From: an uncultured Prevotellaceae bacterium
GTDB lineage: Bacteria; Bacteroidota; Bacteroidia; Bacteroidales; Bacteroidaceae
Reading direction: 5' to 3'
Assembly (NCBI GenBank): GCA_946539635.1
Contig: CAMNHS010000044.1
Location: 1-10,276, forward strand
Length of the DNA: 10,276 nt
Below the pieces are notes generated by a model. The model worked only from the letters and a program-made list of their open reading frames with translations, was not told the DNA's origin and searched no databases. The position numbers and the translations under genes are program-made. Position 1 is the stretch's first letter. Every line of letters starts with the position of its first letter. Below, piece by piece: positions 6,566 to 10,276 of the stretch.

Positions 6566-9013
6566 TTATTCCCTATAATAGATACGCTTTACCCTATTTG
6601 AGATACCCGTAAGTAGTTCGTATGGGATAGTGTCGAGGATGTCTGAGAGCACAGTTACAGGAAGGTCGTTGCCGAAGATTTCTACGCTGTCACCCTCTTT
6701 GCAGTTGATACCCGTGACGTCTATCATACATACATCCATGCAGACATTTCCGACATACTCAGCTTTCTGGCCATTTACGAGACAGTAGGCATGATGATTG
6801 CCAAGATGTCTGTTCAGACCATCGGCATATCCTATAGGGATGGCAGCAATGAGACTGTCTTTGTCAAGTATGGTGCGACGCGAATAACCGATAGAATCTC
6901 CGGCTTTTACATGTCGAATCTGTAAGATGGTGGTCTTCAACGTTGCTACATTATTTATTATACTATTGGTGCGAGGGTTGACACCATAAAGTCCGATGCC
7001 CAAACGACACATGTCTTCTTGGTATTCAGGGAAGTGCTCTATGGCTGCGCTGTTGCAGATGTGGCGTAATATGTGATGTGAGAATGCTGCCTGAACAGTA
7101 TCTGCTCCTTTCGTGAAAAGGGCATACTGCATCTTAGAGAAATCGTCAAAACCATCACCATCGCTGCCAACAAAATGAGAGAAAATGGAACGAGGTATTA
7201 ACGCGCTTTGATGTGTCAAATATTCTACAAGACGTGGCATGTCATCAATGGGGTGGAATCCAAGACGATGCATGCCCGTATCAAGCTTGATGTGTATAGG
7301 CCACCCTGTAATGCCTTCTTTTGTAGCCGCATGACAAAGAGCCTCAAGCAGACGGAAGGAATATACCTCGGGCTCTAAGTCATAATCGAACATGGTCTTG
7401 AAAGCGGTCATCTCGGGGTTCATTATCATGATGTTTGCCGTAATGCCAGCCTTTCGCAATGCAACACCTTCATCAGCTACTGCCACCGCCAAATAATCTA
7501 CACGATGTTCTTGAAGAGTCTTTGCTATCTCTATAGCCCCTGTTCCGTATCCATCGGCTTTAATCATGCACACAATCTTCTTTTCGCCCATAAGGTCGCG
7601 ATAGTAGTTGAGGTTGCTTATAAGTGCCGAAAGATTTACCTCAAGAGTTGTTTCATGCACTTTCTCAACGAGAAGGTCTGTGATACGATCGAATCTGAAA
7701 CGTCGTGCTCCCTTAATGAGGATAATCTCATTGCGAAGCGTTCCAAAAGTGCTGGAGATAAGGAATGACTCCGTATCTTCGTAGTTGGCAAACTGTATGC
7801 CTCCTGCAGCAGATGTAATCTGTTTTCCGATAGTGATAAGTTTTGTTATTCCGCGTCTCTGCACCATGTTAAGCACTTCGCGACTAATCTCATCATTGTT
7901 CATACCCGATTGCTCAATATCGCTAAGGATAAGAGTCATTTCACGTCCCTGTCTGTCCTGTCTGCGATTCATGAAATCGAGAGCTATATCAAGGGATGCA
8001 AGGTCACTATTGTAAGAGTCGTTAATAAGAATACAATTATTCTGTCCCTCTTTTACTTCCAGACGCATTGCTATCGGCTCCAGTTGTGGCATGCGTTCAG
8101 AAAGTTCTTTTGGTGAGATGCCAAGGTGTAGTGCTGCCAGAGCTGTAATGATGATAGAGTCAACAGGTGATAACAATGAAGGATAGTCGAAACTGCTTTC
8201 CGTGCCCTCATAAATATAATGTACGCGTGTAAGACCATCCAGTGGTTTTACCTCTTTTACAAAGAAAGATGCATCGGAATTTGTAAATGAGAAAGCGAGC
8301 TTCTTACCTTTGAACTCACTCTTCTTCAAAGTGCGGAATATGACATCGTTATCTGCCGGATAGATGAGAGTCTTGCAATCTTTGAAGAGTAACATCTTCT
8401 CTGCACATTTCTCTTCCAAAGAATGGAAGTTTTCTTGGTGAGCTTGCCCAAGGTTTGTAAAAATACCAATAGTCGGCTGTATTATGTCTGCTAACCGCAT
8501 CATCTCATCGGGCTTACTGATTCCTGCCTCGAAGATGCCTACCTCGCTGTTTTCGTTCAATCTCCAAACACTTAGCGGCACTCCAATTTGAGAGTTGTAT
8601 GAACGTGGAGAACGTGTAACACGCATGGATGGCATTAAGATTTGATAAAGCCACTCTTTTACTACGGTTTTGCCGTTACTGCCTGTAATGCCTACGATTG
8701 GGATGTTGAAATTGTCCCTATGCCGCTCAGCAAGTCTTTGCAAAGCCTCAAGGGTATCGTTGACAACGAGAAAGTTAGCTCCCGCAAGATCTTCTGTGGG
8801 AGGTTTGCTTACAACGAAGTTCCGTACACCTCGACTGTAGAGTTCGTTAATATACTTGTGCCCATCGTTGCGTTCTGAACGAAGTGCAAAGAATAATGTC
8901 TCTTCTGGGAATGCCAATGACCTGCTGTCGGTTAACAGAAATGAAACATTCCTTTCTGCTGTACCGCAGCGGTGGGCACCAATAAGTGTTGTGATTTGAT
9001 TAATTGAATACAT
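6566..9013 (-). CDS. murF-alr: Bifunctional MurF ligase / alanine racemase
   Basis: Fusion of two cytoplasmic cell-wall enzymes in 815 residues. The N-terminal part (about 1-450) is UDP-MurNAc-tripeptide:D-alanyl-D-alanine ligase: ATP-binding GITGSNGKT (108-116), the SYNSQIGVP segment (138-146), FEAGIS (161-166), TNLGQAHQENF (186-196) and NDSYNSD (331-337). The C-terminal part (about 455-815) is a PLP-dependent alanine racemase: VCMIKADGYGTG (481-492) with Lys485 as the PLP lysine, KLDTGMHRLGF (576-586), GIGLYGVNP (672-680), and GYSRR (709-713) with Tyr710 as the second catalytic base. Both active sites look intact. The fusion makes D-Ala and uses its dipeptide product; D-Ala-D-Ala ligase, the step between, is not in the window. 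Such fusions are known in Bacteroidetes. The ATG directly abuts the GH2 stop (TAAATG), so it is probably co-transcribed with that gene. Confidence 0.96.
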   Translation of the reverse strand: MYSINQITTLIGAHRCGTAERNVSFLLTDSRSLAFPEETLFFALRSERNDGHKYINELYSRGVRNFVVSKPPTEDLAGANFLVVNDTLEALQRLAERHRDNFNIPIVGITGSNGKTVVKEWLYQILMPSMRVTRSPRSYNSQIGVPLSVWRLNENSEVGIFEAGISKPDEMMRLADIIQPTIGIFTNLGQAHQENFHSLEEKCAEKMLLFKDCKTLIYPADNDVIFRTLKKSEFKGKKLAFSFTNSDASFFVKEVKPLDGLTRVHYIYEGTESSFDYPSLLSPVDSIIITALAALHLGISPKELSERMPQLEPIAMRLEVKEGQNNCILINDSYNSDLASLDIALDFMNRRQDRQGREMTLILSDIEQSGMNNDEISREVLNMVQRRGITKLITIGKQITSAAGGIQFANYEDTESFLISSTFGTLRNEIILIKGARRFRFDRITDLLVEKVHETTLEVNLSALISNLNYYRDLMGEKKIVCMIKADGYGTGAIEIAKTLQEHRVDYLAVAVADEGVALRKAGITANIMIMNPEMTAFKTMFDYDLEPEVYSFRLLEALCHAATKEGITGWPIHIKLDTGMHRLGFHPIDDMPRLVEYLTHQSALIPRSIFSHFVGSDGDGFDDFSKMQYALFTKGADTVQAAFSHHILRHICNSAAIEHFPEYQEDMCRLGIGLYGVNPRTNSIINNVATLKTTILQIRHVKAGDSIGYSRRTILDKDSLIAAIPIGYADGLNRHLGNHHAYCLVNGQKAEYVGNVCMDVCMIDVTGINCKEGDSVEIFGNDLPVTVLSDILDTIPYELLTGISNRVKRIYYRE

Positions 9014-10276
9014 TTATTTTGTAGTAAACTTAGCTTTTGCAGATTTTAGTCCATCACACGTTGCTGTTACCGTAATAGTTCCTGCTTTGATGTCAGAACG
9101 TAGGATAGCAAGTATGCTACCATTGTATAGCATACGATGATCCACTATATTTAGTTCATCACTTGCTTGGTTACCATTACTCATGGCAGCCAATGTAGCG
9201 GCTGTTCCGTCTATAGATACCTTCACATCTCCTGTGGCGGTATAAACTCTGCGACCTTTTGAATCGACTGCATAGATGCGTAGATGTTGCAGGTCTATTC
9301 CGTCAGCCTTCCATGTGCTATTATCGCTTTCTATCTTCAAGGCAACAGGTTTGCCTGTTGTCTCGATCCGATGGCGTGCGACAATTTTCCCATTGGTCTT
9401 AGCAATGGCCTCACAATAACCTGGCTGATAGGTTATATCTTTCCAACGAATTTGGTTACGCATTTTTGCAGACTTTTTGTCGTTTTGCTTTGTTCCGTAA
9501 CTTTTTCCATTTACGAGTAACTCAACCTCATCGGCATTGGTGTAAGTCGTGATTTCGAGTTTTGTTCCTTCAACGCGATTCCAATGATCACTCTGTCCTT
9601 CATTGCCTGTTTGTACACCATTCCACATCATGTTCCCCTTAGAATCTGTTATGGCAATATGTACCATAGGCTCATCCTTGAAGAATGAACGCATATAGTA
9701 CGCTTTAGGCTTTGGCTCCAATGAAATGTCAAAAACTCCTTGAGTCCATCCTTTGTTAGGCCATCCTTGACTTTCGCCAAGATAATCTATTCCTCCCCAG
9801 TATGCTAAGCCGATTACCTTGTCAAGGTCCATTCCGAAGAAATTTTCGCCCATAGCAGATACGCTTGCCTCGCTTTGATAGAATGTCATCCATGGGAACT
9901 TCTTTCCGTCACCAGGGAAATACATATATCTGTAGTTATATGATTGGAAATCTGTAACCATAGCAAGGTCACATGGTAAAGAGTCAGTCTCCCAGTTGCG
10001 ATATCGTGGGTGCATAGCAACAGTTACCTTTCGAGTATTGTCATAACGTTGTATGAGAGTCTTCATAAGTTTAAACTGTGTCACTCCAAAGTCATTGAAT
10101 GGTTGGTCGTTATAGGATTGAAGTTCGTTGCCCAATGACCACGCTACGACACAAGGGTGATTCCTGTCTCGTGTGATGAACTCTGGTACATGACTTTGCC
10201 ACAGGTCTTTAAATTCAGCGCGTCCCGCACCAACGTATTGGTTGTTCCATTTGTCATATAGTTCATCAACCACAAG
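9014..10276 (-). CDS. Glycoside hydrolase family 2 protein (beta-galactosidase-like), N-terminal part outside window
   Basis: C-terminal 420 residues of a GH2 enzyme, a retaining glycosidase family that includes beta-galactosidases, beta-glucuronidases and beta-mannosidases. Numbering from the first codon in the window, the TIM-barrel part (about 1-205) shows RNHPCVVAWSLGNE (38-51) with Glu51 as acid/base and FYQSEAS (132-138) with Glu136 as nucleophile. After it come a DUF4982-like beta domain (about 240-305, EVELLVNGKSYG) and an Ig-like GH2 C-terminal domain (about 310-420, including LRIYAVDSKGRRV and AMSNGNQASDE). This layout is common in Bacteroidales exported enzymes, but the signal peptide and N-terminal domains are not in view, so export and substrate are unknown. 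The GTG at 10273 is internal, not a start (LVVDEL continues upstream). The gene is clearly AT-richer than the symporter at the other end. Confidence 0.92.
   Translation of the reverse strand, partial: LVVDELYDKWNNQYVGAGRAEFKDLWQSHVPEFITRDRNHPCVVAWSLGNELQSYNDQPFNDFGVTQFKLMKTLIQRYDNTRKVTVAMHPRYRNWETDSLPCDLAMVTDFQSYNYRYMYFPGDGKKFPWMTFYQSEASVSAMGENFFGMDLDKVIGLAYWGGIDYLGESQGWPNKGWTQGVFDISLEPKPKAYYMRSFFKDEPMVHIAITDSKGNMMWNGVQTGNEGQSDHWNRVEGTKLEITTYTNADEVELLVNGKSYGTKQNDKKSAKMRNQIRWKDITYQPGYCEAIAKTNGKIVARHRIETTGKPVALKIESDNSTWKADGIDLQHLRIYAVDSKGRRVYTATGDVKVSIDGTAATLAAMSNGNQASDELNIVDHRMLYNGSILAILRSDIKAGTITVTATCDGLKSAKAKFTTK

Noticed and set aside
6566..9013. MurF-alanine racemase fusion as a novel architecture
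   Set aside because: This fusion is already known in Bacteroidetes and both catalytic centres look ordinary.

Overview
The window looks like a chromosomal piece of a Bacteroidales genome, most likely Prevotella or a close relative. Four things point there: the fused MurF-alanine racemase gene, the DUF4271 membrane protein beside hemD, rnpA and yidD, two good matches to the Bacteroidetes promoter (-33 TTG/TTTG and -7 TAnnTTTG), and short low-complexity repeats between genes. No search could be run, so the genus is an inference. Every gene I can support lies on the minus strand, so transcription runs from high to low coordinates. Both end genes are cut by the window edges.

In order of transcription, the window opens with the 3' part of a glycoside hydrolase family 2 gene (9014-10276). 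Its stop codon directly abuts the start of the bifunctional murF-alr gene (6566-9013), which makes D-alanine and adds D-Ala-D-Ala to the peptidoglycan precursor. A clear promoter (6523-6554) then drives rpsO (6128-6397) through a leader of about 120 nt with pseudoknot-forming arms. A rho-independent terminator (6069-6107) closes rpsO.

Next is a tightly packed cluster: metK (4781-6031), DUF4271 protein (4089-4781, sharing one base with metK), hemD (3312-4061), rnpA (2909-3280), yidD (2718-2960, overlapping rnpA by 52 nt), tyrS (1340-2638) and a sodium:solute symporter (1-1343, 4-nt ATGA overlap with tyrS). A second promoter-like sequence inside the DUF4271 gene (4165-4193) could give hemD-rnpA-yidD-tyrS their own transcript.

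Most of the content is housekeeping: cell-wall synthesis, translation, SAM and heme synthesis, tRNA processing and membrane protein insertion. No gene is absent for more than about 170 bases, and I see no mobile element, CRISPR array, tRNA or rRNA. I found no convincing new multi-gene system. The points most worth a second look are the rpsO leader and an intergenic-type repeat that also lies in frame inside the symporter gene.
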